From assembly GCA_026119855.1 (NCBI GenBank), contig JAOWBW010000323.1:1488001-1552000 (forward strand): DNA of 64,000 bases, given 5' to 3'. This DNA comes from Campanula takesimana (taxonomy: Eukaryota > Streptophyta > Magnoliopsida > Asterales > Campanulaceae). The notes beneath the pieces were generated by a model. It was not told where the DNA came from. It saw nothing but the letters and a program-made list of their open reading frames with translations, and ran no database searches. The stretch's first letter is position 1. Each line of letters begins with the position of its first letter. Made by a program: the position numbers and the translations under genes. Below, one piece after another: positions 1 through 11,987 of the stretch.

Positions 1-1286
1 TGGACTAATAAAGATCCACTAACTAAGTTTTTTCTAACTTCAGGAGCATGTCGCACTTCATTTCAGAGTCAATATTTTCCCGGATGACATCTTCAAGTTA
101 ATTCTTCCAATTCCTAACACTTGTGCGACAGAGTCATTTCCTAATTTCACACTTCCTCCACTTGATTTCTGATAAGATGTAAATAAACTATGATCAGAAC
201 AAACATGAATATTAGCACCGGAGTCTAACCACCAATCATTATTTTCATATATATTATTTACTAAAGGTTGGAAAGGTTCACACCTAAACGTAGGTTCACC
301 ATCTTCTACCATATTAACTTGAGGTCCTTGATTCCTTTGGTTGGCATCTTCACTTTTCCGGTAGTAGCAATTTCGAGCAATATGATTTGTCCTTCCGCAA
401 ACATAGCATTCCCGCTTATCTTTTCCCTTGTCATTCCTTTGGTTGTTTTGATTTTGATGGTTTTGGGGTTTATTTCCATTTGATGGTTGAAACGATTTCC
501 ATTTGAATGGTGAAATTGATTGGTGCGAAAGTTATTGTTATGGTGGTGGTTGTTTCTTCTATTGTTGTTGATGTTCTTAAAGGTGTTTCCTCGAGGTTTA
601 AGAGGGTTTGGTGCCTTAGGATTTTTGTTTCCCTCTACCAAGTTAGCAGTTGCCTCTTTATTTCCATTCACGGATAGCTTTCCATTGGTAACCGCTTTGG
701 CTTTGACTTCCAACCTATGGTGCTCTTCTATTCTAAGAGAATTAAATGCTTGGGTCAATGTCAAAGATCCTTGTTTATGTCTTAGGGTTTTGGCATAATC
801 CGACCAAGATGGAGGAAGCTTATCAATAAGGCAAGACACCTTAAAGTCATCACTAAGTTTGCTACCCTTCAATTCCACAACCCTTAGATAATCTTGAAAA
901 TCATGGATTTGGTCATTTATGGGTTTCCCATCAACCATGCAATACTTATTAAACGATGAGGCATTGAAACGGTCTATGCCGGCATCATCTACACCATACT
1001 CGGCCTCTAGAGCATCCCATAATTGCTTAGCGGTTTGGGTGTGTTGATAGACATCATAGAGACGATCGGAAAGGGCACTTAGGATCCTATTATGGCAATG
1101 ATACTCAATTTGAGCAGGGTTGAACCAAGAAGAGCTAGCATTAGACTCATTGTTATCGATCTCTTCTATAGCGGAGATGAATCCTAATACAGTTAGCCAA
1201 TAATGCATTTGTTTTTTCCATCTTTTGAAATCCAGGCCATTAAACTTATTGGGTTTAACACTATTTGCATCTTCCATGTTTGCCAT
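1..1286 (-). pseudogene. Ty1/copia gag and start of protease, broken
   Basis: The minus-strand reading starts at the ATG at 1286 with a copia Gag of the UBN2 type (it opens MANMEDANSVKPNKFNGLDF and has a helical region with WDALEAEYG). A basic, Asn/His-rich stretch follows. The CCHC zinc knuckle (CYVCGRTNHIARNC, about 350-400) and the start of the aspartic protease (WWLDSGANIHVCSDH) lie in another frame, so there is a frameshift near 470-500. A second frameshift near 58-62 shifts the reading into EVRHAPEVRKNLVSG, the usual region before the integrase. The rest of pol lies off the left edge. Gag would coat the element's RNA and protease would cut the polyprotein. With two frameshifts it cannot make a functional product. 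Confidence 0.9.
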
Positions 1287-1428
1287 TTAGAGGAATTTAA
1301 GGGCAAAGATATATAGAAGTAACTGTGGGAGTCACAATAGAACAGGCTCAATACTTTGTAATTAAAATGAACGATAATAAAGAGTAGTTAAAAGACTTAA
1401 TAGATTTAATATTAACTACCTAAATTAT

Positions 1429-1576
1429 AAACAGACTTGAAACAATTTAACAATATATGCACCAAAGGGAAAATAACGAACAGTTGGTTTTAATTGTGAA
1501 GATCTTTCTTTTGGTGTTTGCAAAAATGCAAGATGTACACAGCCACAAGACCACGGTTTTGAACTTCTGTAATTCC

Positions 1577-1610
<34 letters not shown>

Positions 1611-1668
1611 CCAAGCAAAATGTGAATTATAAAGTTACTAAAACAGACTTGAAACAATTTAACAATAT
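1429..1668. repeat. 28-bp direct repeat flanking 184 bp with a poly(T) run
   Basis: Copies at 1429-1456 and 1641-1668 both read aaacagacttgaaacaattt followed by aacaatat, with no mismatch. Between them are a 29-T run (1582-1610) and unrelated sequence. The T run is not next to either copy, so this is not a classic retroposon with target duplication. A local duplication is equally possible. Confidence 0.7.
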
Positions 1669-2135
1669 AAGTCTTACAAATTGAAATCGTACTACGACAA
1701 CGGAAATTTTCAAACTGTTTTCCTTTATATATTCCGTTGGCAACGTTAGTGACTTTAGATTGTTGAAAACAATGTACGAAACCGTATTTAAAACTTGTCA
1801 ATTACTCATCTAGCATGTAGATAGATTATGATGCTTGAAACAAGAAAAATTAAATTAAGCAAGAAAGATTAAAGCTGGCCTGTGTGGGAGTCGCGGGATC
1901 GCTGTCCTAAAGTCACTATCGTCTCCCTACGTACAGGTCTTGACGACGATTAGTGGCTCCAAGATAAAACCCTTCAAGCTCGCAGCAAGTCTCCTCTAGG
2001 TGTACGTCCGTAGGAAGACACGGAACCGTCCGTCTCAAAATTGCCCAAATAATTAAGTAGAGAAGAAAATAGTATAAAGAGTATGGAGAGAGGGATTGAT
2101 GTTTTTTCATGTTCTTTGAAGAGTGCTATCAGCCT

Positions 2136-2144
2136 CTATTTATA
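2136..2144 (-). promoter_or_regulatory. TATA box of the copia LTR
   Basis: The minus strand reads CTATAAATA, followed by AGAGGC and a pyrimidine-rich stretch, the usual layout of a plant LTR promoter. It points towards the gag ORF ending at 1286. Confidence 0.55.
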
Positions 2145-2216
2145 GAGTTGTGACTCAACAAACTCTCATCCATGCATTGTTGAAAGTGTCAAAATGATCC
2201 CAAGAATATCTCAACA

Positions 2217-2823
2217 AAATATGCAACAAACTTGAGATAATTTATTAGTTATACTTTCCAATTTTAAAAATAAATATATATAAATAAGTAAATAAAACTG
2301 AATTTTAAAACTTTATATCTATCAATACATAGTAAGATTCTTTGTCATTTTAGAAAGAGACTCTTACTCTAGGTCATACCAAAATAGAAAGTAAGACTCT
2401 TACTCTGGGACAGAAGGACTACAATTTAGTGGCAAAGATCTATTCATGGTCATGAAATCTTCTTTCGAAACACATAGTTTTGCAATTATAAAGAGGCTAG
2501 TGAAAAAATTTCGGGAAAAAAAAACATTTAGTGAGAAAGTTATTCTAAAAAAAGACATTTATTTTGCCATTTTTTTTAAAAAAAAATAGACATTCACTTA
2601 GGAACAGAGAACGGAGTAGTTCTTAAACCAACCCTATTTAAGCTCGGGCGGTTCCGTATCCTACCCGGCCCGGCTTTCTGGGGCATCACCATTAGTGGCG
2701 GAGCTACATGAAGGTCAAAGGGGGCAATTGCTCCCATTGATTTTTCAAAAATAAATGTTTACTAGTGCAAAGTTAATAATTTTTTGGGGGTTTAGTTCAA
2801 TTGTAGAAATTTACCCCCTTTAA

Positions 2824-2858
<35 letters not shown>

Positions 2859-2866
2859 ACTTGATG
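2217..2866. other. AT-rich intergenic stretch with MITE remnant
   Basis: No gene is seen. About 2340-2617 resembles a degraded copy of the Stowaway family found intact at 17895-18145: both have an 'aagag, short spacer, gtgaaaaa' core and end in a 'cattta/cactta, gga, acggag' right terminus. An (AAT)n run of about 34 bases is at 2824-2857. 'Tagtggcggagctac' at about 2692 resembles one terminus of a hAT-like repeat, with no partner found. Confidence 0.45.
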
Positions 2867-3659
2867 ACGCCCTAGATTTGGGGTCATGGAGATTAGATCT
2901 CCGATTTGCTGCCCCCTGCTCCTAGCTGAGAAGATCTGCAAGATGAGCACACCGTTAGGACCAAAGCCGGGTTTGACCCCGGCTTAGGCCCTCGGGTGTG
3001 AGAGTAAGACTCCGAGGGAACTAAGAACAAGGCCTAGAATGCCTTGGGTGTGTGTATGTGTAAGAGAGAGGGAGAGGAGAGCACTCTAGAGAGTGTAATG
3101 AGAGAATGTAGGGAGTAGAACTTACCTTCCACCTTGGATGAGAAGGGGTATATATATGATGGGTAAAGGGTATACTTGTCCTTTTAGGGGGTCCTTCCTT
3201 TTGTATAGGGTAAGAGTATAGAGACCGTATGAGAGAGGTATAAGGACCGTATAAGAGGGGCATATGGGTACGGATAAGTATACCCGAAAGGCCAAGGCTC
3301 ATCAGAAGCCCCTATTCCGAGCGCTTGATTATTCATGGTCAGGGCGAGGAATATACTCTTGGTCGAGATTAGCCTGTGTACATTTATATGGCTGGAAGCT
3401 AGAAGCTGGAGCTAGAATGCTGAAGCCTGGAACCTGGAGATCGGCAAGAAGATGTGGCTCTCATAAGAGTGAAATCCAAACTCGAACTGCGAGCTCAGAC
3501 ATATCGGATAGCGGACTGCGGCTGATCGACTCGGAGATTCCTAAGGAAAAATAAAGTCCGCGCGTAACCTCCAAAAGAGAAAGCGAGAGCTCGGGCTGCG
3601 AGCCTGCAAGACAAGGCAGTCGCCATAACATACAAATAAGGTCTCGGGCCTTGAACTCG

Positions 3660-4195
3660 GTCACATTGGGCAAATGGATATTCTGGAGGGAATCTGAAGA
3701 TACACATCGTAGATTCCCGAGGTTAATTAAACCAGGCATGCAGCCTTTAAATAATCATCAATGAGCCGAAGATTCTCGAATATGGATGGGAGTGCATCAT
3801 AATAGAATCAAAGGTCCAACAGCGAATCTGAATATATAACTCGAAGATTCTCGAGGATAAAATAAACGGGCACATAGCTAGTGGATGAATAATCCAATGT
3901 CGAGAATGTGACCGTGATAATAGAGGAATAGGAGCTCGGGCTACGAACTCGATCTATAGATGAATAAACACCATAAGACAAATAAACTCCATAATATAGA
4001 CTGATATCCCAGGGGGAATCTGAACATATATCTCGGAGATCCCGAGGATGAAGATAGCGGGCACATCGCCTATAAATATTATTCAATGATAGCTGGAGAT
4101 TCCCAGCTATGTGTAAGAGAATGCTATAAGATAACCAGAAGTCCCATACAGAGCTCTGAAAATATAGCTCGGAGATTTCCGAAAATAATAATATT
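3660..4195. repeat. Degenerate 'gaatctga...cgaggat' repeats, about 4 units
   Basis: Four spaced units share 'gaatctgaa.ata.a.ctcg.agattc.cgag', at about 3690, 3828, 4017 and 4136. Spacing is irregular (roughly 120-190 bases). Nothing coding is visible. Confidence 0.55.
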
Positions 4196-4399
4196 GCATA
4201 AAGCCTCTGGATGGATGATCCAATAATAAATGGGAAGAATAAGCCCCCGAGTTGCTCAAATAAAGATGTGGAGTCCTCGAGCCGCGAGGAGCCATAAGAT
4301 AAATAAACCTCCTGATTCAGAGGTTGCCAGCGACTAAGATAGATAAAGGCTAGATTTCCAATAGAATTCGTGGCGGACTTGTTAGGTCGGCCTCATGCC

Positions 4400-4720
4400 T
4401 TGAGATAAATGTGCAGCCCCCGAGTCGTGGGGTCGCTGTAGGCGTAATAAGATGATCCCGCAAACTTCATAAGAGAATGAGCGTGAAAGCGCCATCTATA
4501 AGATGAGCTCGGAAGCATCATAAATAAGATGAGCCCGTAGGCGTCCATAATAAGAAGGGCGTGTAACCATCCGTAATAAGAAGAGCTCGTGAGCGTCCAG
4601 AATAAGATCAGCCCGTTGGCTTCCATGATGAGAAGAGCCCGGAAGCGTCATAATGATATGAGCCGAAGGCATCATAATGAGACAAAACTGGAGGCATCAT
4701 TGCGCTTAGAGTCTTCGCTG
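4400..4720. repeat. Short tandem repeat, 'aataagatgagcccg' family, array 1
   Basis: Repeated units of about 30-36 bases follow the pattern 'cataataagatgagcccgtaggcgtc' with many substitutions, roughly nine copies. The same family returns at 5815-6205. Confidence 0.65.
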
Positions 4721-5814
4721 CGCTACAGGTGTATCAATCATATATACATATTTTTTGTGATGGCATGTTGAAAGCCGAGCGAATAGATAGTAACTAAACT
4801 ATATAATAAAATCATGGCATTTGCAACATGTCGATTAAGCAACTTTGACCAAGTAGTTTTCAAGGCATCATCACTTTGTGAATTTTCTCATGGTAGCTAT
4901 CAAAGAATCAATTAATAACGGCTTAAAGCACATTCGAATTGATTATATAACATGTTTTCTGAAAGTGAGTAAACATATATGGCATGTCATTTTACGCATT
5001 TCGGGAAGTATAATTATATGACATTTAAACCAACAGAAGCATGTAATGCTATTTATCCATTGTTATGATAAAGTTGCCATATATAACACGGTAGCATGTT
5101 GATCCAATACATTATATCGGGACGGAGCATATCCGCAATAAGGTGAATATTTACTGTACTCAAGTAACAAATATTTTCATAGTAATATTCTGAAGATCAT
5201 AATAATTCACCACATAAGTCATGGAAATAGGCATGGAATTTTTCTCGTGATCATGCATTTAGTATACTGAGTAGTCAAGTAACATGTAGCAGGTAGTATT
5301 GCATGCTATATATCTTTTGTTTACGCACAAGGTAATTGTAACATGTAATCAAGTTATTAATCATGATCTCGACTCATTGACTAATAAAGCTATATGAAAA
5401 GCATTTATTAAACTGAGAGGGTGGAGAGATACGATCTGACGTTGATTGGCGTAGATTTGATAGATCTCATTAAGTATTTAACGGATATGATAACGACCGT
5501 CAATCGATTGAGCCCCCATGTTTCATAGATTGCCAACAACTTGGATGAACAAGTGCTTGACTCCAAATATATATAGACCTCTAGATAGAGAGGTTTGTCG
5601 AGGACAAGATTTTCAGCGAAGCTCGCAGCGAATACGAAGGACCGGGCCAGGTCGTTGTAAGGACATGAAGCCCCCGAGTTGCGGGGAACCATAAGGTACA
5701 CGAACCTGCATAGAGCTTTAAAATTGTTTTCCCGAAAGCTTGTTGAAGCGTCTGGTCGCGGGCATGATGTTAAACCGCCCGTAGGCTTTGCAATCGAACT
5801 AATTCGGAACTGCG
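4721..5814. other. AT-rich spacer, no gene seen
   Basis: This low-complexity AT-rich sequence separates two arrays of one repeat family. It contains recurring 'catgtaat' and 'gcatgt' words but no ORF or RNA gene that I can support. Confidence 0.5.
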
Positions 5815-6205
5815 ATAAATAAGAGGAGCTTGATGGCTCTATAAATAGAATGAGCTCAATCGCCTCACGAATAAGATGTGCCCCATGGCATCTTAAGTGA
5901 GATGAGCTTGATGGATAGATAAACAAGGAGCGCGACCGCTTCGTAAATAAAATGGAATCCGTAAGCCTTCACAAGAAGTTGAGCCCAATGGCTTCATAAA
6001 TAAGATAAGCACGAACGCTTCATAAGTAAGATAGGTCCGGTGGCGCCATATATAAGATAAGCATAATCTGTTGATGGGCCCGATGGCGCCGTAGATAAGA
6101 TAAGCACGACCGGTTCATAGGCCCGATGGCGCCATAAATAGGAGAAGCACGACCGGTTCATAAATAAGATGGGCCCGGTGGCACCATAAATAAGATAAGC
6201 CCAGT
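5815..6205. repeat. Short tandem repeat, 'aataagatgagcccg' family, array 2
   Basis: About twelve units alternate between 'ataagataagcacgaccggttc' and 'gggcccgatggcgccataa'. The 'atggcgccat' core is palindromic. It is the same family as 4400-4720 but more regular at its right end. Confidence 0.7.
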
Positions 6206-6294
6206 GACTTGTTGAGTACTCAGAGATTTCGAGACTTTGTCAATGCGTTCCATCGTTGCCCTTTGTTATACTTGGCTTTAACACAGGTTCTTTC

Positions 6295-6646
6295 GTTTCC
6301 GGGCATGCGATATAGCTCGAGGGCGTATGACCGCGCGTCGTACGTGTGAGCACGTGCCGGCATCCGTTTCCGGGCATGCGGTCTAGCTCGAGGGCATAGG
6401 ACCGCGCATCGTACGTGAGAGCACGTGCCGGCATCCATTTCCGGGCATGTGGTCTAGCTCGAGGGCGTATGACCATGCATCGTACGCGTGAGCACGTGCC
6501 GGCATCCGTTTCTGGGCATGCGATATAGCTCAAGGGCGTATGACCGTGCATCGTACGTGAGAGTCACGGTATTCGTTTCTGGGCATGCGGTCTAGCTAGA
6601 GGGCGTATGACCGCGCATCGTACGTGTAGGATACGTGCCGGCATCC
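6295..6646. repeat. 71-bp tandem repeat, 5 units, each with a G-box in most copies
   Basis: Units begin 'gtttccgggcatgcg' at 6295, 6366, 6437, 6508 and 6575, so the period is 71 and the last step is 67. Most units contain 'agcacgtgccggc' (CACGTG palindrome) and 'tcgtacg' (CGTACG palindrome). Units differ by a few substitutions each. Open frames across the array are a by-product of the repeat. Confidence 0.9.
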
Positions 6647-6732
6647 GCTAAGATTAGGCCCGGAGCCTGAGCGGGCTGACAATCTTTGTTATACTATTGT
6701 CATCTTTGTTATCTTTTAGCCCGCGCTTTCGG

Positions 6733-7005
6733 GGTGACTCGCCTACTCGGAGTAGGGATTTTCTCGAACCCTCGCCTACTCGGAGTAGGAATTTACACGA
6801 ACTCTCACCTACTCGGAGTAGGGCTTTGCTCGAACTTTCGCCTACTCGGAGTAGGGCTTTTCTCAAACTTTCGCCTACTCGGAGTAGGGCTTTTCTCGAA
6901 CTTTCGCCTACTCAGAGTAGGGCTTTTCTCCCCTACACGAGGGTAGGGATTTATTCGCCTACACGAGGGTAGGGTTTTCTCGCCTACACGAGGGTAGGGC
7001 TTTAA
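6733..7005. repeat. Tandem mini-hairpin array, CCTACTCGGAGTAGG
   Basis: Units of about 34 bases each carry CCTACTC and GAGTAGG separated by one base, a 7-bp inverted repeat. Six units are of this type; three later ones read 'cctacacgagggtaggg', a variant with a weaker stem. Spacers read 'ttttctcgaactttcg'. A single-stranded transcript would form a row of small hairpins. Confidence 0.9.
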
Positions 7006-7009
7006 TGGA

Positions 7010-7475
7010 TGGCAATCTTTGGATTTAACCCGCTCGATCCACATAGCAATTTTTCCGTTTCAAGGAGGGACGGCCTACTCGGAGTAGGATTTTGATGGAT
7101 GGAAGTCTTTGGAACTTAACCTGCTCGATACATATAGCAATTTTTCCGTTTCAAGGAGGGACGGCCTACTCGGAGTAGGATTTTGATGGATGGCAGTCTT
7201 TGGAACTTAACCTGCCCGATCCATATAGCAATTTTTCCGTTTCAAGGAGGGACGGCCTACTCGGAGTAGGATTTTATTTGCCTACGCGAGGTAGGGCTTT
7301 TGCCTACACGAGGTAGGGCTTTTGCCTACACGGGGTAGGGATTTAATGGAGAGCAATCTTTGGGACTTAATCCGATCGATCCATAAATAATCTTTCCGTT
7401 TCTTGGAGGGACGGCCTACTCGGAGTAGGATTTTGATGGATGGCAGTCTTTGGGACTTAACCTGCTCGATCCATA
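7010..7475. repeat. Higher-order repeat carrying the same mini-hairpin
   Basis: Units of roughly 120 bases share 'atttttccgtttcaagg', 'agggacggcctactcggag' and 'gatggatggcagtcttt' plus a 'cgatccata' segment. Four units are present, at about 7040, 7135, 7227 and 7394. The hairpin module of the preceding array is built into each. Confidence 0.85.
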
Positions 7476-9514
7476 TTATATCACGGGCTAATTTTGCTGC
7501 AGTACGATAGAGATATTATGAAGCCCCCAAAATTAACGGAGTTGATTGTACGAACACGAGTTTGCAGCAGGTACATGTATTAGAAAACATTTCCTCATTC
7601 TTCTGGTACATATTGGGCCGAGATAAAGTAGCATGAGCTGGAGCTTTTAAAATATTTGAGATGCCCCTATTTTTTTATTTTTTTTTGGTACTAACAGATA
7701 GAGAAGTCCAATATTAATTCCCAACTCCCAATCTTTTCAGCCTTTGGCTCTTCTTGTCTCTCCACGTGAAACTTCCAATAAAATGTTTGCTACTCCATTG
7801 TTATTTGTTTCTCTTACCAAGAATGATTAGCATGACCTGTCCCTTTTATGACTCAGGAGATAATGAGGGTTATTTGCTCTACTATCCAATTGTTTTTCTC
7901 GCCACCGTTTTTGTTTTCTCGAACAGGAGACTCCATTGAGCTTTGATTATTGCTCGCCTTTAATTAGAACTGCTTTCTTTCTCCCATTCTTTCTGGCAAA
8001 ATGACTTAAGATTACTTTTTTTTCATAGTTCATGGCAAGGCAGGGGGTCACCGGAGTTTGCGATCTGAAGCACGGCGGGGTTGATTTAACCGACTAGACA
8101 CGTGCTGATTCTGCCCGAAAGTCACCCGAGCTCGAGAAGCCGGTTGTTTTCAATTATCCGATGCGAGGTGGGGCCGCTAGCCCGAGGTGAGAGGCAACCA
8201 GAGCGTGGCCGTAACGCGGACTGAGTTCTGGTGACCGAAGTAGTTAGTGCTCGTCGGAGCTCGCTGTCCGAGCATTCATGTGCCCAACGGAGTTTGGAGA
8301 TCGAGATGGTAGTCTTCGGAACGAGGTCGGGGCTGCCGGAACAGGGTAATCGCCATGGCTGAACTCGAAATGCGCAGGAGCAAATCTACGAGCAGGTGTG
8401 ATCTATTCCCGGGTTAAGATTGCCCGGAGGCCCTCTTTAAGACTGCCCGAAATTCATGGAATAATGCTGCTCCAACTTTTAAAGTCCGAACTCGTCTGAA
8501 CTGGCAGTCTGGCTTTTCCGTTCTGCTTGGAGTTTCTTAACCAGCGATTCTGTCAAGACCGGAACTCGCAGGTCGCGGTCATCAAGATGACCGGAGTTTC
8601 CCCGTGATAGTGGGCTTAGGTAATGATAGAGACCAGGGGTGAATGATCTGTCTAAAAGAGCTGTGAGATTTCGCCGACGATATTAAGGTGCCCGGAGCTA
8701 GAGTTCGCTGGAATGCGTCTGAAAGAATTACTCAGGCTTAAATTGGTCGAACTCAACCGGAGTTCGTTTCGAGGGCTATCCGGACTCAAAGCGAGTAAGG
8801 GGTCACCGGCTTACGGTCAATCAGAAACATTGGATCCTTTTTGGACGGATAAGAGAGTGGCCCACATTTTTTACAAGTCACGTGGGTTATACCTTTTCCC
8901 AGTAACTTTTTATTTTTCCACTTTACTTTACCCATTTTGTCAATGGTGATAATGACTTGAGCTTTCTTCACAACAAATGACAGCTATCCGTAGGCACGTG
9001 GTTGCTTTGTGACAGTGCTTTCCCATAAATAATTGTACAGTGCTCATTTCCTTACTACAAATAGTACAACACTCACATGGGTGTCAGTATGACATCACAT
9101 TTTTTCACAGCATTTTTGTCTCATCAATAATAAAAAGGTGTTGGGACTTGTACTCCATGCATGAAGCTTTTACTGAATGAAGAACGGCCGAACTTTCGTT
9201 GCCGGAGACAGTTCGGGGCCGGACTTCGGCGGTGACTGAGAATTCATATAGGCTCCGTTTTATTATTTTTTTCACCAATATTTTCGTTTTCTCAAGACGA
9301 ATCTTTTGCTGGCTTTTTATTTCACCGTTTTGTAGTTTAACGACGGTGAGTGTTGCAGGATTTGACTGATGCCGGAATTTTGACCAACGATGGGGAGCTT
9401 ATACTGCTCCATTTTTGATGGTTTTTTCACCATTATTCTCGTCTTTTCAAGGCGAATATTCTGCTAATCCACCTTTTCTATTCCGCCAACTTCACCTTGT
9501 ATCCCATTTTTTTC

Positions 9515-9614
9515 NNNNNNNNNNNNNNNNNNNNNNNNNNNNNNNNNNNNNNNNNNNNNNNNNNNNNNNNNNNNNNNNNNNNNNNNNNNNNNNNNNNNNN
9601 NNNNNNNNNNNNNN
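9515..9614. other. Assembly gap (100 N)
   Basis: Exactly 100 N, the conventional placeholder for a gap of unknown size. The true distance between the flanks is not known. Confidence 0.99.
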
Positions 9615-9851
9615 ATACTAAAAAAGAGTATACACGCACAGATACACTTACATGAACTTCACACAAACATTTAGAGAAGCTGAAGCCAGATTTCGCAAGA
9701 AAAGTCTAATTTATAGTAAGTTTTATTTAAGAAGATAAAATTAAACTGGGCGAAATTGATGAAATTATTGTTTTTAGTGGTATAATTGTTATTTTTCTAA
9801 TTTTAATGTAATTCTAAAATTAAAAGGGTGATTGATCACCATGGTCCTGAT

Positions 9852-10529
9852 TAGAGCCGTCAATTTGGGACCGTCCCGCTATACATATGGGACGGGACGG
9901 GACGGGACGGGATAGCATAATCTAATCCCGTTTGAATGCGGGACTATTCGGGACGTCCCGTTTGGGACGCGGGACAAACGGGACGTCCCGTATTTTTTTT
10001 TTAAACCCAGGCCCATTCCTAATTCCAAACCCAAGCAAGCTAGACCCAAGTTGAAACAACCATAGCAGATCACTATAAGGCCCAAATTGAATCCCAATTG
10101 ACCCAATCCCAAGTCCAACTTCATTTTTTGGAGTACCTGATTTACCTTAAAAAAAAACGGAAATATTGTAGAGGTTATTGTAAGAGTAGGTAGAAATTGT
10201 GGTTGTACAATACCTAGAATTTAGGATTGCTGCAGCAAGGGTAATGTAAATATATTACTACAAAATGCCAAATGTATATAAATAACTTGAATATTTTTTT
10301 CTTTTAGCTTCAAGTGGTCGGTGAATGTTTGTTTCAACTTGAATAATCGTTTTTTTTATCACGCCGTCTTATCCGTATTTGTCCCGCATAGTCTCGCGTC
10401 CCGAGGTGATTTGGGATGGGACGGGGAATTTCAGTCCCGCGATAAATTTGGGACGTCCCGTTCCATCCCGTATGGTTTGCGGGACATCATAGTTTTGTCC
10501 CGTCCCGTTATCCCGAATTGGCAGCTCTA
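9852..10529. mobile_element. Non-autonomous hAT element, 8-bp target duplication
   Basis: The 678-bp element is flanked on both sides by GTCCTGAT (9844-9851 and 10530-10537). Termini are imperfect inverted repeats: left TAGAGCCGTCAATTTGGGA; the right end read backwards is TAGAGCTGCCAATTCGGGA (16 of 19 identical). The 8-bp duplication and TAGAG start are hAT hallmarks. Both subterminal regions are packed with GGGACG on the left and CGTCCC on the right, plausible transposase binding sites. No transposase ORF is present, so it would need an enzyme in trans. Confidence 0.92.
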
Positions 10530-10956
10530 GTCCTGATGCGGCTTTGCCACCGCTTCTATCGGGTTACTAGAAATCCCTATACCTATGATTCCATTTGTAG
10601 ATGCAGTGCTCTCTCGTACTCCCTCTGTTCCAATAAAAAACTTCTCGTTTTGCCATTTAAAGGTCTCATGGAAACTCCACTTACTCAAAAAGGATTCTTT
10701 CCACTTTTTCTCTCCATTTCACTTGCAATAATATTCACTTATGGGCCGTTTGGTTCGTGGTAAAGTGAAGGAATGAAATGCCCAATTTCGTTTGACCAAT
10801 TCCGTTGGCATGTTTGTTTATTTTTTTTTAATTTTCATTCCAATGAAATGCCCAATTCCATTCCATGAAGGAATTTATCATTCCATCCAAAAATGGGAGG
10901 AATGTTCAATTCCATCAATTCATTCCATTGGCGGAATTGAAGAAATTCGGAATACC

Positions 10957-11520
<564 letters not shown>

Positions 11521-11987
11521 TCCATTCCAACAGTTTTGTCTTGAAACCAAACATGAATTACCAAGGAATTTAATGGCAATTCAATTTCATTCCGTGCCAA
11601 CCAAACACCAGGTTTGATGATGAATGAGTTTTTGTACTCGTTTATTTGGTACTTTCTAGACTTATTCTTAGCGAAATCCTTGGGTATTTGTGTATTTAAT
11701 GTGTGTTTTAGTGTTTATTTAGAAAACAGGTAAAACAGGTGGAAAGTGCATAAAATAGGCGAGCTATGGCGAAATTTGCAAATCCATGGACTTAATAGGA
11801 ATTTCCAGAAGAGAAGGGAATGCTGTGTAAAGTGTTCAGGGACCAATCTGTCCATTCTGAGACTTGAAGACCAAACTAAAAATGTTTAATACTTCAGGGA
11901 TTGTTATGCAATTTCTGGAATCTAGTGGACTAAACTAGAAATTAATGAAATCTCAGGGGTTAAACTGCAATTCTCGGAAGTCAATAA

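Larger units (their letters stand above)
1287..2216 (-). mobile_element. Probable copia 5' LTR and leader
   Basis: This lies directly upstream of the copia gag on the same strand. The minus strand starts TGTTGAGATATTC at 2216, a normal copia LTR start, and has a clear TATA box about 75 bases in. I found no tRNA-Met primer binding site and no clear 3' LTR end, so the LTR/leader boundary is unknown and the region is probably rearranged. A 29-base T run lies inside it at 1582-1610. The assignment is inference from position and promoter layout. Confidence 0.5.
2867..9514. repeat. Large non-coding block of tandem and hairpin repeats
   Basis: This is 6.6 kb without any credible ORF. It mixes AT-rich parts, GC-rich parts and at least five tandem repeat families, listed separately. 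Recurrent wording such as 'agcccccgagt' and the start 'tgatgacgcccta' suggest non-coding sequence of an LTR retrotransposon or a very large LTR, but no coding domain, primer site or second LTR is visible and the right side runs into the assembly gap. At 8040-8800 the sequence is GC-richer with a loosely repeated 'cccggag/ccggagtt' motif. Identity is unresolved. Confidence 0.5.

Noticed and set aside
6295..6646. CRISPR-like regular repeats (also 59083-59700)
   Set aside because: Units are head-to-tail without unique spacers, and the sequence is a plant nucleus; these are ordinary tandem repeats.
6220..7044. Several 70-100-codon ORFs on both strands
   Set aside because: They follow the tandem repeats and have repeat-driven composition.
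9415..9666. ORFs running through the N gap
   Set aside because: They are open only because N cannot encode a stop.
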